DNA of 64,000 nt from Psychromonas sp. SP041 (GCF_000470315.2 NZ_CBRF02000010.1:58235-122234); one strand, 5' to 3'. Positions 26,652-36,639 are shown, counted from the first letter of the stretch. Numbers and translations are program-made. The notes: generated from the letters alone by a model not told the origin.

Positions 26652-28748
26652 TTATTGCCCAATTGAGCTAATGATTTTAATCTGTTTATCATCAGGTATT
26701 TCTTGATAAGACAGTATGTGTAAACTCGGTATTGTATTTTTAACAAATCGAGCTAAGGTACCGCGTAATACACCAGATGTTAATAATACCGCTGGTTGAC
26801 CTAATAATTCCTGCTGTTGTGACGCTTCAATTAATGAATTCTGAATACGCTCTGCTAATCCAGGCTCGATACCTGCGCCATCTGCTCCACCAGCCTGTAT
26901 AGACTTGTGCAATATCTGTTCCAATTCTGAGGATAGCGTAATAACAGGGATCTCAGGCTCGTTGCCAATAATTTCTTGAACTATCATACGTTTTAATGAA
27001 ATTCGACATGCTGCTGTCAAAACTTCGGCATCCTGACTACGCGGCCCATAATCGACTAACGTTTGAACAATTGAGCGGATATCTCTAATCGCTACGTTTT
27101 CATTTAATAAGCTTTGTAATACTTTCACCACCGTACTCAATGACAGCACTTCAGGTATTAAACCTTCGACCAATTTAGGGTGCTTTTTAGCGAGCATCTC
27201 TAATAAATTTTGAGCTTCTTCATGCCCTAATAATTGCGCAGCATGGTTACTAAGAATTTGACTCAGATGTGTTGCAACTACTGTTGCCGTATCAACAACT
27301 GTATAACCTAATGCTTGCGCTTGCTCCCGTTGTGCCTCTTCAATCCATACGGCTTCTAATCCAAAGGCAGGATCGATACCTGTAACACCATCAATAGGGC
27401 CAAAAACTTGTCCAGGATTGATCGCCATATCTTTATCATGATAAATATCAGCATGTCCGCAAGTAACGCCCATCAAAGAAATTGAATAGTTATTCGGTGC
27501 TAGGTCTAAGTTATCGCGGATATGAACAGGTGGAATTAAAAAACCCATTTGTTGAGATAGCTTTTTACGTACCCCTTTAATGCGATCCAATAATTGCCCT
27601 CCTTGTGCTTTATCGACCAAAGGAATAAGTCGATAACCCACTTCTAAACCGATAGTGTCAACGCTACGAACGTCGTCCCAACCTAACTCTTTAACTTCCG
27701 CAGGCCCATCATTTACCGGCCCACCATTGTTTTTAATCGCTAATGCAGTTTCTTCTTTAGTTTTGATACGTTTTAATTGCCAATATGCACCACCAGCGGC
27801 GATACCACCTAACGTTAAAAAGGCAAGGTGTGGCATACCCGGTACGATACCCATCACCAATAAAATACCTGCGGTGATCATTAATGCTTTAGGGTCATCA
27901 AACATTTGCCCCAGCATACGGCTACCCATGTCTGCTTCAGTATTTTCACGCGTAACAGTGATTGCCGCGGCAATAGATAATAATAAAGAAGGTATTTGTG
28001 CAACTAAACCATCACCAATCGTTAGCAAGGTATAAATCTCAGCAGCTTGTGACAAAGGTAAGTCGTACTGCACCATTCCAATAATAAAACCACCAATAAT
28101 ATTAATGAATAGGATCATGATCCCTGCAATAGCATCACCTTTAACAAACTTACTCGCACCATCCATTGACCCGTAAAAATCAGCTTCCATGGTCACTTCT
28201 TGTCGGCGTAAGCGCGCTTCTTCTTGATTGATTAATCCTGCATTCAAATCTGCATCAATAGCCATTTGTTTACCCGGCATTGCATCTAAGGTAAAACGTG
28301 CGCTTACTTCTGAGATACGCCCGGCACCTTTTGTAACCACCACAAAGTTAATGATCATTAATATGATGAAAACAATTAAACCAACCGCTAAGTTACCACC
28401 AATAACAACCGAACCAAATGCTTCGATAACGTTACCCGCGGCATCCCCACCTTCATGCCCTTCTAACAATACGACTCGAGTTGATGCAACATTTAAGGCG
28501 AGACGTAACAGTGTTGCAATTAAAAGAACGGTTGGGAAAGCGGCAAAATCTAATGGGCGTTTTGTATAAATAGAAACCAATAATACAACTAATGCGAGTG
28601 CAATATTAAACGTAAATAAGATATCGAGTAACAGAGTCGGCATAGGTAAAATAACCATGCCCAACGCCGCTAACACGATTATTGGCGTGCCTAATCCACC
28701 GAGTACAACGGAACGTTTAGACCATAGAGATGTTAAAATACTATTGAT
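26652..28748 (-). CDS. flhA: flagellar export gate protein FlhA, non-standard start
   Basis: FlhA forms the nonameric export gate ring of the flagellar type III system. Eight membrane segments span about residues 20-330, followed by a large cytoplasmic domain. The FHIPEP-type region includes FTLDAMPGKQMAIDADLNAG. The first ordinary start codon is a GTG at 28676, but that cuts the first membrane helix in half. FlhA-like sequence (LGGLGTPIIVLAALGMVI) continues upstream in the same frame to a TAA at 28779-28781. In this open stretch there is no ATG, GTG or TTG. An ATC at 28748 has AGGTGG 4 bases upstream and would give 698 residues, the usual size. The start is therefore AUC, or an ATG altered by mutation or sequencing error. 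Confidence 0.9.
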   Translation of the reverse strand: MNSILTSLWSKRSVVLGGLGTPIIVLAALGMVILPMPTLLLDILFTFNIALALVVLLVSIYTKRPLDFAAFPTVLLIATLLRLALNVASTRVVLLEGHEGGDAAGNVIEAFGSVVIGGNLAVGLIVFIILMIINFVVVTKGAGRISEVSARFTLDAMPGKQMAIDADLNAGLINQEEARLRRQEVTMEADFYGSMDGASKFVKGDAIAGIMILFINIIGGFIIGMVQYDLPLSQAAEIYTLLTIGDGLVAQIPSLLLSIAAAITVTRENTEADMGSRMLGQMFDDPKALMITAGILLVMGIVPGMPHLAFLTLGGIAAGGAYWQLKRIKTKEETALAIKNNGGPVNDGPAEVKELGWDDVRSVDTIGLEVGYRLIPLVDKAQGGQLLDRIKGVRKKLSQQMGFLIPPVHIRDNLDLAPNNYSISLMGVTCGHADIYHDKDMAINPGQVFGPIDGVTGIDPAFGLEAVWIEEAQREQAQALGYTVVDTATVVATHLSQILSNHAAQLLGHEEAQNLLEMLAKKHPKLVEGLIPEVLSLSTVVKVLQSLLNENVAIRDIRSIVQTLVDYGPRSQDAEVLTAACRISLKRMIVQEIIGNEPEIPVITLSSELEQILHKSIQAGGADGAGIEPGLAERIQNSLIEASQQQELLGQPAVLLTSGVLRGTLARFVKNTIPSLHILSYQEIPDDKQIKIISSIGQ

Positions 28749-28988
28749 AGTGCCACCTAAAAATGAATGTGATGATATTTACATGTTATCTAGCGATGTT
28801 TATATTTTATCTGCTGCAACCCAGGATTTTTAATCGTAATTCAATCTAATCAGTTTAGCTTATTAATATAAAGATAATTACATCGAATTACTAACTACAA
28901 AGTAATATTTTATAAATAACAGTAAAAAATAGGGTTCGACCTCAATACATCTAATATATATTCAATTAATGCTTATTAATCAAACATC

Positions 28989-30128
28989 TTAGTTAGGGTA
29001 AATAAAACCATCTGGTACAGGGATATCTGTTGGTAATGTTTTAGGGCGACCCGACTTACCTTTTCTAAACTGCTCTAATTGATAGATATAAGCTAATATT
29101 TTTGCAATGGCGATAAACAACTCTTCTGGAATATCTTCACCTATTTCCGTTGTATGGTAAACAGCACGGCATAGTTGTGGAGACTGCATCACAGGGATTT
29201 CATTCTCACGACCTACTTCGCGAATTTTGAGCGCCATAAAATCGACACCTTTAGCAACAACATAAGGCGGTCTATCGCCTTCTTTATCATATTTTAATGC
29301 GACTGAATAATGTGTTGGATTAGTCACAATAACATCCGCATCTGGCACATCTTGCATCATGGTTCGTTGCGACATTTCATATTGTAATTGACGGATACGC
29401 TGTTTAACTTCAGGTTTACCTTCAGAATTACGATACTCATCTTTCACTTCTTGTTTGGTCATTTTCAACTCATCACTGTGCTTATGGATTTGATAAGGGA
29501 CATCCACCGCCACAATAATTAATAACGATAAACACAATAAAAGAAACATCCAGCTCAGCATATCTAAGGCTTCAAATGCACTACCCGGTAGCTGACTTAC
29601 TGACAGGTGTAATATATGCTCGAACGTTGCGGCTAAAATAGCCCAAGCGCCACAAATAACCACAGCCACTTTCAAAATAGATTTGATTAATTCAACCCAA
29701 GCTTGCATACCAAACATACGTTTAAAACCCGCTTTAGGGCTCATGCGGCTAAATTTAGGCATCATTGCTTTCGTACTAAAGATCATTCCTCCTAATAATG
29801 AACTACCTAAAATAGAGATAATAAAGAGCATCAGTAAGATCATAAACATGGGCATGCCCAAACCACTAAAGCCATCAACTAATGCATGCCACATTTGTTC
29901 AGGTGCATAAATATCAGCACGTTCAAATGTAAAAGCACGTTTCATCATGATTGATAGTTCGTAAGCTAAGCGATCACCAAACATAAAAATAGACAGTGCG
30001 GCGGCAATTAAAACTGACGCGGTTGCTAATTCTTTAGATCGAGCAACCTGTCCCTTATCCTTGGATTTTCGGATTTTGTCGGGGGTGGCTTCCTCGGACT
30101 TTTCAGTACCATTTTCATTTTCAGCCAT
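28989..30128 (-). CDS. flhB: flagellar export switch protein FlhB
   Basis: FlhB sits in the export gate and switches substrate class after self-cleavage. Four membrane segments lie between about 30 and 215, followed by the cytoplasmic domain with the autocleavage motif NPTH in DVIVTNPTHYSVAL. The N-terminus (ENGTEKSEEATPDKIRKSKD) is characteristic. The 379 residues are the usual length. About 240 bp lie between flhB and flhA, unusually roomy for this cluster, and may hold a promoter for flhA. Confidence 0.96.
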   Translation of the reverse strand: MAENENGTEKSEEATPDKIRKSKDKGQVARSKELATASVLIAAALSIFMFGDRLAYELSIMMKRAFTFERADIYAPEQMWHALVDGFSGLGMPMFMILLMLFIISILGSSLLGGMIFSTKAMMPKFSRMSPKAGFKRMFGMQAWVELIKSILKVAVVICGAWAILAATFEHILHLSVSQLPGSAFEALDMLSWMFLLLCLSLLIIVAVDVPYQIHKHSDELKMTKQEVKDEYRNSEGKPEVKQRIRQLQYEMSQRTMMQDVPDADVIVTNPTHYSVALKYDKEGDRPPYVVAKGVDFMALKIREVGRENEIPVMQSPQLCRAVYHTTEIGEDIPEELFIAIAKILAYIYQLEQFRKGKSGRPKTLPTDIPVPDGFIYPN

Positions 30129-30169
30129 TGATTAGCCTTTTAATGTCGAGTTAGCAAAAAGAAGAGTCA

Positions 30170-30961
30170 TTAGGGTTTTACACAAGGGTTATTAAGCACT
30201 TCGCACATACTGGTAATCCCTTTGATCCATTGATTTTCAAAATGAAATGGCACATTTAATAGCGTAATCCATAGAACAAATAAACCAAATACCATGCTAA
30301 TCGAAAATCCTAAACTAAAAATATTTAATTGGGGTGCGGCCTTAGTCATGATCCCAAAAGATAGATTAACCAATAACATTGCCACCATAGACGCGATAGA
30401 AAAAGCGAGTGCTGCATGGAACATAATGGCAAACCAACCAGCGACTTTATAATAATCTAAGGCGAGTAAACCACTTTCAGAAATGGGTAACGTTTCAAAG
30501 CTATTAATGATCATTTCAATCATTAATAAGTGCCCGTCCACACCTAAAAATAATAAAGTAACCAACAACACATAGAATTGCCCAACAACGGGAGATGTTT
30601 GGCCACTCATAGGATCTGCCATAGAAGCAAAACCTAAACTGGTTTGCATAGCAATAATTTGGCCTGCAATTACAAATGTTTGCACTACAAAAACTGAAAT
30701 AGTACCAATCGCAACACCAATCAATATTTGTTGCATCACAACGATAAAGCTACCGAGTGAGAACAGTTCTATATTATCAGGGGCTGGCGGTAATGAAGGT
30801 AAAGCAAGAAGGGTAACACTTAACGCATAAAACAAACGGATCCTAGTAGGCACCGTATTGGAACCAATCGCGACCATGACCATTAACATTGCGGCAATAC
30901 GGCTGAATGCCCATAGGTAACTAGCAATAAAATCTAAGATAAGATCAGCCGAAAAAACCAT
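30170..30961 (-). CDS. fliR: flagellar export apparatus protein FliR
   Basis: Core membrane protein of the FliPQR export channel. It has 263 residues with six predicted membrane segments and the family patterns RIAAMLMVMVAIG and GFASMADPMSGQTSPVVGQF. I use the ATG at 30961, which overlaps the fliQ stop as TGATG, though a GTG one codon upstream at 30964 is equally in frame. It is followed by flhB about 41 bp downstream. Confidence 0.94.
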   Translation of the reverse strand: MVFSADLILDFIASYLWAFSRIAAMLMVMVAIGSNTVPTRIRLFYALSVTLLALPSLPPAPDNIELFSLGSFIVVMQQILIGVAIGTISVFVVQTFVIAGQIIAMQTSLGFASMADPMSGQTSPVVGQFYVLLVTLLFLGVDGHLLMIEMIINSFETLPISESGLLALDYYKVAGWFAIMFHAALAFSIASMVAMLLVNLSFGIMTKAAPQLNIFSLGFSISMVFGLFVLWITLLNVPFHFENQWIKGITSMCEVLNNPCVKP

Positions 30962-31230
30962 CACCCCACCACTTGTGGGATTTGATTAATCATGGCTATA
31001 AAAAATTCCATTAACTTACCAAACCCCCAATGAGCTCCGAAAGCTAATGCAAATAATGTCATGATTAAACGCGGTAAAAAACTCAATGTTTGTTCATTAA
31101 TAGAAGTTGCCGCTTGAAATACAGCAACGATTAAACCAATTAACAAACTTGGGATAATGACGGCGGAGACTAAAATCATCACCAACCATAAAGCTTGTCT
31201 GAAAATATTTACAAAAACTTCCGGTTCCAT
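30961..31230 (-). CDS. fliQ: flagellar export apparatus protein FliQ
   Basis: Small two-helix membrane protein (89 residues) that forms the FliPQR channel with four copies per complex. Both hairpin helices are visible (about 14-40 and 52-75), and the family segment IVAVFQAATSINEQTLSFLP joins them. It starts 8 bp after fliP and overlaps fliR by a base. Confidence 0.95.
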   Translation of the reverse strand: MEPEVFVNIFRQALWLVMILVSAVIIPSLLIGLIVAVFQAATSINEQTLSFLPRLIMTLFALAFGAHWGFGKLMEFFIAMINQIPQVVG

Positions 31231-31238
31231 AAGTACCC

Positions 31239-31982
31239 TTATAATCCGAAGCTATTAGCTAAACTACCCATCACTAAATTCCAACCATCAACTAAGACAA
31301 ACAGCATTAATTTAAAAGGTAATGAAATAATCATTGGCGATAACATCATCATCCCCATCGCCATTAAAATACTTGCAACAACTAAGTCGATAATCAAAAA
31401 AGGGATAAATAACATAAAACCAATTTGAAACGCGGTTTTTAATTCACTGGTGACAAAAGCAGGTATAAGTACTGTAATAGGCACTTCCTCTGGCGTATCA
31501 ACTTGAACATTCGCTATTTCCATAAAGGTTTCTAAATCTTTTAGACGCGTTTGCGACAACATAAATTTCATCATCGGCTTTTTACCTTGCTCAAGCGCTT
31601 GAACAATGGTCATTTCTTCATTTAGATAAGGTTGTAATGCAGTTTCGTTAATACGGTCAAAAACGGGCGCCATAATAAAAAAAGTAAGAAATAAAGCGAT
31701 GCCATTAATGACTTGATTTGAAGGAGAGCTTTGTAAACCAAGCGCCTGTCGTAAAATTGACATAACAATCACGATACGTGTGAAAGAGGTCATTAAAATT
31801 AACATAGCAGGCAAGAAACTCAGTGCGGTCATGAATGCGAGGACTTGTAATGTCACGCTGTATTCTTGATCGCCAGAAGCACTCGTCGTTACCGTCACGG
31901 CAGATAAAGCACCTGGTTCTGCAATTGCATTAGAGGCAAACAGGAATAAGCCAGTGCATAACAAGATAAGCAGTTTCTTCAT
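31239..31982 (-). CDS. fliP: flagellar export apparatus protein FliP
   Basis: Core of the export channel. The 247 residues have a signal peptide (1-21, ending SNAIA), as many FliP do, followed by four membrane segments. Conserved signatures are [20 protein letters not shown] (about 60-79) and [20 protein letters not shown] (about 186-205). The start overlaps the fliO stop by one base. Confidence 0.96.
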   Translation of the reverse strand: MKKLLILLCTGLFLFASNAIAEPGALSAVTVTTSASGDQEYSVTLQVLAFMTALSFLPAMLILMTSFTRIVIVMSILRQALGLQSSPSNQVINGIALFLTFFIMAPVFDRINETALQPYLNEEMTIVQALEQGKKPMMKFMLSQTRLKDLETFMEIANVQVDTPEEVPITVLIPAFVTSELKTAFQIGFMLFIPFLIIDLVVASILMAMGMMMLSPMIISLPFKLMLFVLVDGWNLVMGSLANSFGL

Positions 31983-32416
31983 TATTTTTTCTTCCCTGCT
32001 TTAGATAATACAGTCGCAAAAGCAGCCGCCAATGACGGTGTACTTTGAACGTCTACTTCTAATTCTTTATCAATCAGAGGTGTTTCTAGTTGATCTAATA
32101 AATTAACAGATTGCTCACTTACACCTAGTAAATACTGCTTACCATGCACTTCAATAATTTGAACACGACTTTTGTTAGTTAATGACTGTGTTGCAATGAT
32201 TTTAATTGGATTTTTATTGCTTCCATGACGTAATAAGTTGCTTTTTTTCATTAAAAACGCAAATAAGAAAATACAAGCAAGCACTAATATCAAAGATCCA
32301 AGCATAGTTCCTATTGCTAACTCAGGGCGTTCACTTGTTTCTTCAAATGCCATCACAGGTAAGCTCAATAAGCTTAAAAGGATAGCCTTTATGAATGTAG
32401 GAATGATTCGGCTCAT
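31982..32416 (-). CDS. fliO: flagellar biosynthesis protein FliO
   Basis: Chaperone-like membrane protein that helps assemble FliP rings. The 144 residues have an N-terminal signal-like segment (about 7-23) and a membrane helix near 35-55 ([19 protein letters not shown]). A basic cytoplasmic domain with the FliO pattern ([20 protein letters not shown], then KQYLLGV) follows. The start overlaps the end of fliN by four bases (ATGA). It is less conserved than its neighbours, as FliO usually is. Confidence 0.9.
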   Translation of the reverse strand: MSRIIPTFIKAILLSLLSLPVMAFEETSERPELAIGTMLGSLILVLACIFLFAFLMKKSNLLRHGSNKNPIKIIATQSLTNKSRVQIIEVHGKQYLLGVSEQSVNLLDQLETPLIDKELEVDVQSTPSLAAAFATVLSKAGKKK

Positions 32417-32805
32417 TTTAATTTTTTAATACGTTCAGTTTGGCTGATAACATCAGTTAAACGAATACCAAACTTATCATTTACAACCACTACTTCACCA
32501 TGCGCAATAAGGGTACCATTAACTAATACATCTAACGGTTCACCAGCAATGCGCTCTAATTCCACCACAGAACCTTGGTTAAGCTGTAATAAGTTACGTA
32601 TGTTAATCTTGCTTCGCCCCACTTCCATCGAGATCGTTACGGGGATATCCAATATATTATCTAAACGCGCTAACTCTTCTTCACTCATTGGTTTGGCAGT
32701 ATCTTTTAACTCATCAAGATCAATCGTTTTAGCACTTGAATCTGCATCACCAGACTCTTCTAATGCTGCCGCCCAATCATCTGCCATATCTTGCTCTGTG
32801 CTCAT
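32413..32805 (-). CDS. fliN: flagellar motor switch protein FliN
   Basis: C-ring protein that binds FliM and the FliH export complex. The C-terminal SpoA domain spans about 50-128 and shows DIPVTISMEVGRSKINIRNL and LDVLVNGTLIAHGEVVVVND. The 130 residues include an acidic N-terminal extension. It overlaps fliO and lies 94 bp after fliM, a gap that contains three 15-bp repeats. Confidence 0.95.
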   Translation of the reverse strand: MSTEQDMADDWAAALEESGDADSSAKTIDLDELKDTAKPMSEEELARLDNILDIPVTISMEVGRSKINIRNLLQLNQGSVVELERIAGEPLDVLVNGTLIAHGEVVVVNDKFGIRLTDVISQTERIKKLK

Positions 32806-32853
32806 ACTTTAATTCCTATCTATTTGGGTAACCAATAATTTGAATAACGAGTT

Positions 32854-32898
32854 ATTTAACTATGTATCATTTAGCTACGTATAATTTAACTGCGTGTA
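32854..32898. repeat. three imperfect 15-bp tandem repeats between fliM and fliN
   Basis: Units ATTTAACTATGTATC (32854-32868), ATTTAGCTACGTATA (32869-32883) and ATTTAACTGCGTGTA (32884-32898) abut exactly, ending one base before the fliM stop triplet. They share the pattern ATTTARCTRYGTRTM. This gap is larger than most in the cluster. No promoter or stem is obvious, and a small duplication is the simplest reading. Confidence 0.6.
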
Positions 32899-32899
32899 G

Positions 32900-33922
32900 C
32901 TATTTGGTTGTTTCTTTTAAATCTTCTAAATGAATTTGTGTTTTTTGCATCTCAGGACGTTTGATTTTTTCAGTTATTTTTAATGCGTAATTATCACTGG
33001 TTTTACCTAATGTCGCTCTGTAAGAAGGTAACCCCTCTACGGAGACCAATAAGCTATCCGGTAAATCAATAGGAATAATATCACCCGCTTTAAAGTCCAT
33101 CATTTCTCGTAGCTTCATTTGCTTTTCAACTAAGCGAGCTTCAATTTCAACTTCAACATCCATTATTTCGTCTTCAAGTGCTTGTGACCAACGTTGATCT
33201 GTATCTTCTTTATCGCTTTGTACGCCTGCATCTAATAATTCTCGAATAGGTTCAAGCATTGAATACGGCATTGCGATATGGAAATCACCACCACCACCGT
33301 CCAATTCAATATGAAAAGAATTAACCACAATCACTTCTGTTGGGCTAACGATGTTAGCCATCGCTGGATTGACTTCAGAATCTAAATATTCAAATTCAGC
33401 ATCCATAACGGGTGCCCAAGCATTGTGATAGTCTTCAAAGACTATTTTTAATAACATTTGAATAATACGACGCTCTGTTGGAGTGAATTCTCGGCCTTCA
33501 ATTTTAGCGTGGTAACGACCATCGCCACCAAAGAAATTTTCAACAAGAATAAACACTAACCGCGCTTCCATGGTAATTAACGCGGTGCCTTTTAGTGGGC
33601 GAAAACGCACCATATTCAGACTAGTTGGAACGAACAAAGTGTGAACGTACTCTCCAAATTTAAGCATTTGTACGCCATTAATAGAAACCTCTGCGGTATG
33701 ACGTAACATATTAAATAAACTGATCCGTAAATGACGCGCAAAACGTTCATTTACCAATTCTAATGTTGGCATACGTCCACGTACAATACGATCTTGAGAT
33801 GAAAAGTCGAAATGCGCATGGGAATCACCCGAGTTCATTTCATTATTTTCAATCATATCCTCATCAACGTCATCAACACCATGCAATAGCGCGTCAATTT
33901 CCTCTTGAGATAATAAATCCAT
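32900..33922 (-). CDS. fliM: flagellar motor switch protein FliM
   Basis: C-ring component that receives CheY-P. The N-terminal CheY-binding peptide is clear (LLSQEEIDALLHG, residues 3-15). The middle domain (about 45-230) has LELVNERFARHLRISLFNM and the GGDGR region, and the C-terminal SpoA domain covers about 255-325 (FKAGDIIPIDLPDSLLVSVE). The 340 residues are typical. It begins 16 bp after fliL. Confidence 0.96.
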   Translation of the reverse strand: MDLLSQEEIDALLHGVDDVDEDMIENNEMNSGDSHAHFDFSSQDRIVRGRMPTLELVNERFARHLRISLFNMLRHTAEVSINGVQMLKFGEYVHTLFVPTSLNMVRFRPLKGTALITMEARLVFILVENFFGGDGRYHAKIEGREFTPTERRIIQMLLKIVFEDYHNAWAPVMDAEFEYLDSEVNPAMANIVSPTEVIVVNSFHIELDGGGGDFHIAMPYSMLEPIRELLDAGVQSDKEDTDQRWSQALEDEIMDVEVEIEARLVEKQMKLREMMDFKAGDIIPIDLPDSLLVSVEGLPSYRATLGKTSDNYALKITEKIKRPEMQKTQIHLEDLKETTK

Positions 33923-33938
33923 ACTTAATCCTTATCGA

Positions 33939-34463
33939 TTACTGTAAAACAAAACCGGTAAATAATACCGTATGGATAAGTGCACGATTTTCAACCATTG
34001 TGGTTGCTTTATTAAGTGCTTCAAGAACCGTTTTTCGTAATTCATTTTTGCCTTGTGGACTGCGTAATTGCTCTGCAGAAGCTTCACCAAAAACACTCAC
34101 TAATGTGCTTTCTAATAAAGGAATATGTTTTCTAACCAATATTTCACTCGCTTTATCGATGACCATTAACTGTACTTTAATTTGTGCGGTTCTATTACGA
34201 TTACCTTCTAATACATTAAAAACTAAAGGTCTTGGCATAGGCACATAATTAGCGGTCATTTTCGGTGTTTCAGCGACAACCTCTTCGCTCGTTTGCTCAG
34301 TATTTTCATTTGAACTTTCAGGGTTTCCGCTAAAAAAAACAAAAAAGACAGCGGCACCAACAATTGAAAGAATAAGCACGGCAGCAACAATAATAATGAT
34401 CAGCTTCTTTTTGCCTGCTGGTTTAGGATTAGTTCCATCTAATGATTCATTTGCTTCAGGCAT
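33939..34463 (-). CDS. fliL: flagellar basal body-associated protein FliL
   Basis: Membrane protein near the stator and basal body that supports torque. One N-terminal membrane helix (about 19-43, KLIIIIVAAVLILSIVGAAV) follows a polar stretch, then an acidic segment and a periplasmic domain (about 75-174) with the FliL patterns KVQLMVIDKASEILVRKHIP and KTVLEAL. Length 174 is normal. It is followed by fliM 16 bp downstream, with fliK 108 bp upstream. Confidence 0.93.
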   Translation of the reverse strand: MPEANESLDGTNPKPAGKKKLIIIIVAAVLILSIVGAAVFFVFFSGNPESSNENTEQTSEEVVAETPKMTANYVPMPRPLVFNVLEGNRNRTAQIKVQLMVIDKASEILVRKHIPLLESTLVSVFGEASAEQLRSPQGKNELRKTVLEALNKATTMVENRALIHTVLFTGFVLQ

Positions 34464-34571
34464 TTTAATTTACTTCCTTCATTACTTTTACGGTTAGCAT
34501 GCGGCGTATTTCTGTGAATAATACACTGATTTTAATTGTTATTTTGCCGTTAGCCAGTAACTATTAATGTT

Positions 34572-36065
34572 TTATGCATAATAATCAATTCCTTGCTCTT
34601 TAGAGGCGATTTTAGAGGGTATCCACATTGCTGTTTGATTGTCTTCAGTGAGATCTACATTCTGACCAAGCTTTTCAGCCATGGTACTCATTTGACCTTG
34701 ACCATGCCCACTCGATTGGTTTTGTTGTTGAGATTGCTGCTCGACATTAGCTTCTCCCAATTGAAGACCTTGTTGGGCTAATTGTTCGCGTAATCGAGGC
34801 ATATTTTGCTCAATAATATCTTTACTTAACCCAGCTTGAGTTTGAATGTTGAGTTGAACTTGATCCTGATGAACATGTGCTTTAATAAAAATAGATCCTA
34901 ATTCAGCGGGGTCTAGCCTAATTTGAACCTCTTGTTTACTTTGTGAAATCATCATCATGACTCGTTCACCGATAGCTGATGCAGCTTGTTTCGATTGAAT
35001 ATCTAAAGGCTGCTCTAATAAATTATTATTAGCTTGAACCTGTTGATTTACAGCAACTAATTTTTCTGTTTGCATTAGGTTAGTTTGAATCGGTTTTGTA
35101 CCATTAACATCTGCGACAGACGAAGTAATCGATGCTTCAGCTTTTACTGGATTCAGAGCGACATCACTTTTATCAGTGTTTAGCAATTGTAGGCTACTTT
35201 CATTGTTTGAATCTGTTAGTGTCAACTCCGCTTCATCACTTGTGTTTTCAACACTATTATTAATAGCTTTACCTGTTAATGCTTGTCCTACTTTTTCTGT
35301 AGAAGTGAGTAAATCACTTTTATTCTTTTCATCTGCATTAGAAAATTGGTCAATTTCAATTGCCTTAGTATTTATTGCATTATTGTTTATTAGCTCGCTC
35401 TTTATTGTTTCAGTACTTATTACTGAAGCTTCTTCTACGGAAGTATTTGTATTGCTTATATTAGTATTGACTTGTTGTGCCGCTTGAATGCTTGATAATA
35501 ATTGATCTTGCTGTGAACTTGTGACTTTTAATTGTTGATTATCGGCATTAATAATATCAACATCATTGGTCTCATCAACACGATCCAAATAATCAATATC
35601 ATCGTTAATACTTTCAGAACCGACTTTTTCTAAGTTTGCTAATTGAGCTTCATTTTTAACTTCATTATTGATTTTATTTTCAGTAATAAGCACATTGATT
35701 TCAACACTTGAATCTAGATTATTCTCAAGCTCTTCATTTAATAAATTTTGTGAATCTTCATCCTTAGCATCATCTACATTGTGACTTAACTTAGACTGCT
35801 GCTCTTTACTAATCAATGCTTCTTCTAATGCAGATACATCCGTGCTCTTTTCTTTATCAGCACTTTCTTTATTAATAGCTTCTTTATTAAGGCTGTCGCT
35901 ATTTATATTTTCTTTTAACACTTCAGAGAAATTTTGTTGTTTATTTTTAGAGTCGACTTGCTTTAAAACATCCTCACTTTTACTTGCAATATCATTATCA
36001 TTGCGCACTTTCAATTCGCTATTCTTTAAGCTTGTTGAACCATTTAATAACAAGGACTGAACCAT
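34572..36065 (-). CDS. fliK: flagellar hook-length control protein FliK
   Basis: Secreted ruler that sets hook length and triggers FlhB switching. The 497 residues are mostly a Ser/Asn/Glu/Asp-rich, low-complexity N-terminal ruler region. The recognisable C-terminal Flg_hook domain lies at about 370-450 (EVQIRLDPAELGSIFIKAHV, then MPRLREQLAQQGLQLGEANV). A Gln-rich tail with STMAEKLGQ follows. The N-terminal composition is unlike its neighbours, but this is normal for FliK. Ruler length would set hook length, so repeats or gaps here would matter. Confidence 0.92.
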   Translation of the reverse strand: MVQSLLLNGSTSLKNSELKVRNDNDIASKSEDVLKQVDSKNKQQNFSEVLKENINSDSLNKEAINKESADKEKSTDVSALEEALISKEQQSKLSHNVDDAKDEDSQNLLNEELENNLDSSVEINVLITENKINNEVKNEAQLANLEKVGSESINDDIDYLDRVDETNDVDIINADNQQLKVTSSQQDQLLSSIQAAQQVNTNISNTNTSVEEASVISTETIKSELINNNAINTKAIEIDQFSNADEKNKSDLLTSTEKVGQALTGKAINNSVENTSDEAELTLTDSNNESSLQLLNTDKSDVALNPVKAEASITSSVADVNGTKPIQTNLMQTEKLVAVNQQVQANNNLLEQPLDIQSKQAASAIGERVMMMISQSKQEVQIRLDPAELGSIFIKAHVHQDQVQLNIQTQAGLSKDIIEQNMPRLREQLAQQGLQLGEANVEQQSQQQNQSSGHGQGQMSTMAEKLGQNVDLTEDNQTAMWIPSKIASKEQGIDYYA

Positions 36066-36168
36066 AAAATATTCTCTCTGATTTTTATGTTTGTTTAATA
36101 TGTAAGTTATTGCCGCTTTTATAAAACGCCATCAATCACTTTAGGTAAGCAATTTGTAGTCCAAAAAG

Positions 36169-36627
36169 TTAATTAAACTCTTGTTCTGCTTGTTTCTTTC
36201 TGAAAAACTGGAAAGTGGCAAACTCATCTAATAGTTGCTGTTCTTTTTTGTCTTCTAACTTTATTTTTTCACGAGCTTTTTTTTCTAATAATAAGCCCAT
36301 TGCTTTATGCGCAATTTGGCTATCTGTCCATTTACGTTTTGTATTACGTACTGCGTATTCGAATTTAACTAAAGTAGATTGTTGATTGGAGAGACCTTGA
36401 TCTATTTGAACAATAAATTGTTGGTATTTAGCAAGTGTAGATATCGTTAACCCTTGCGAGCCTTTTTCACTCAACTGCGCTATATATTGGCGGCGATATT
36501 GATGTAAGTTTTGTAATTGATTACGCTGCTCAAACAATTCTTTTTGAGCTTGCTGATAAGTATGTAGAGCTTGTTCAACTTGCTTTTCTCTTTGCTCATA
36601 AACAAGCTGTAATGCATTAGCGGCCAT
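36169..36627 (-). CDS. fliJ: flagellar export chaperone FliJ
   Basis: Coiled-coil protein that activates the export ATPase and connects it to FlhA. The 152 residues are almost entirely helical with heptad patterns (QREKQVEQALHTYQQAQKEL; KRKWTDSQIAHKAMGLLLEK). It follows fliI by 12 bp, the standard position. Coiled-coil sequences diverge fast, so the call depends on length, helix content and order as much as on residues. Confidence 0.9.
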   Translation of the reverse strand: MAANALQLVYEQREKQVEQALHTYQQAQKELFEQRNQLQNLHQYRRQYIAQLSEKGSQGLTISTLAKYQQFIVQIDQGLSNQQSTLVKFEYAVRNTKRKWTDSQIAHKAMGLLLEKKAREKIKLEDKKEQQLLDEFATFQFFRKKQAEQEFN

Positions 36628-36639
36628 GACTTAAATCCT

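Noticed and set aside
28928..28945. AGGGTTCGACCT resembling a tRNA T-arm upstream of flhA
   Set aside because: No acceptor, D or anticodon arms can be folded around it, so it is not a tRNA. An attachment-site remnant cannot be shown.
28749..28988. Sigma-54 or sigma-28 promoter for flhA in the flhB-flhA gap
   Set aside because: No GG-N10-GC pair or FliA consensus is found on the minus strand, although the gap is large enough for a promoter.
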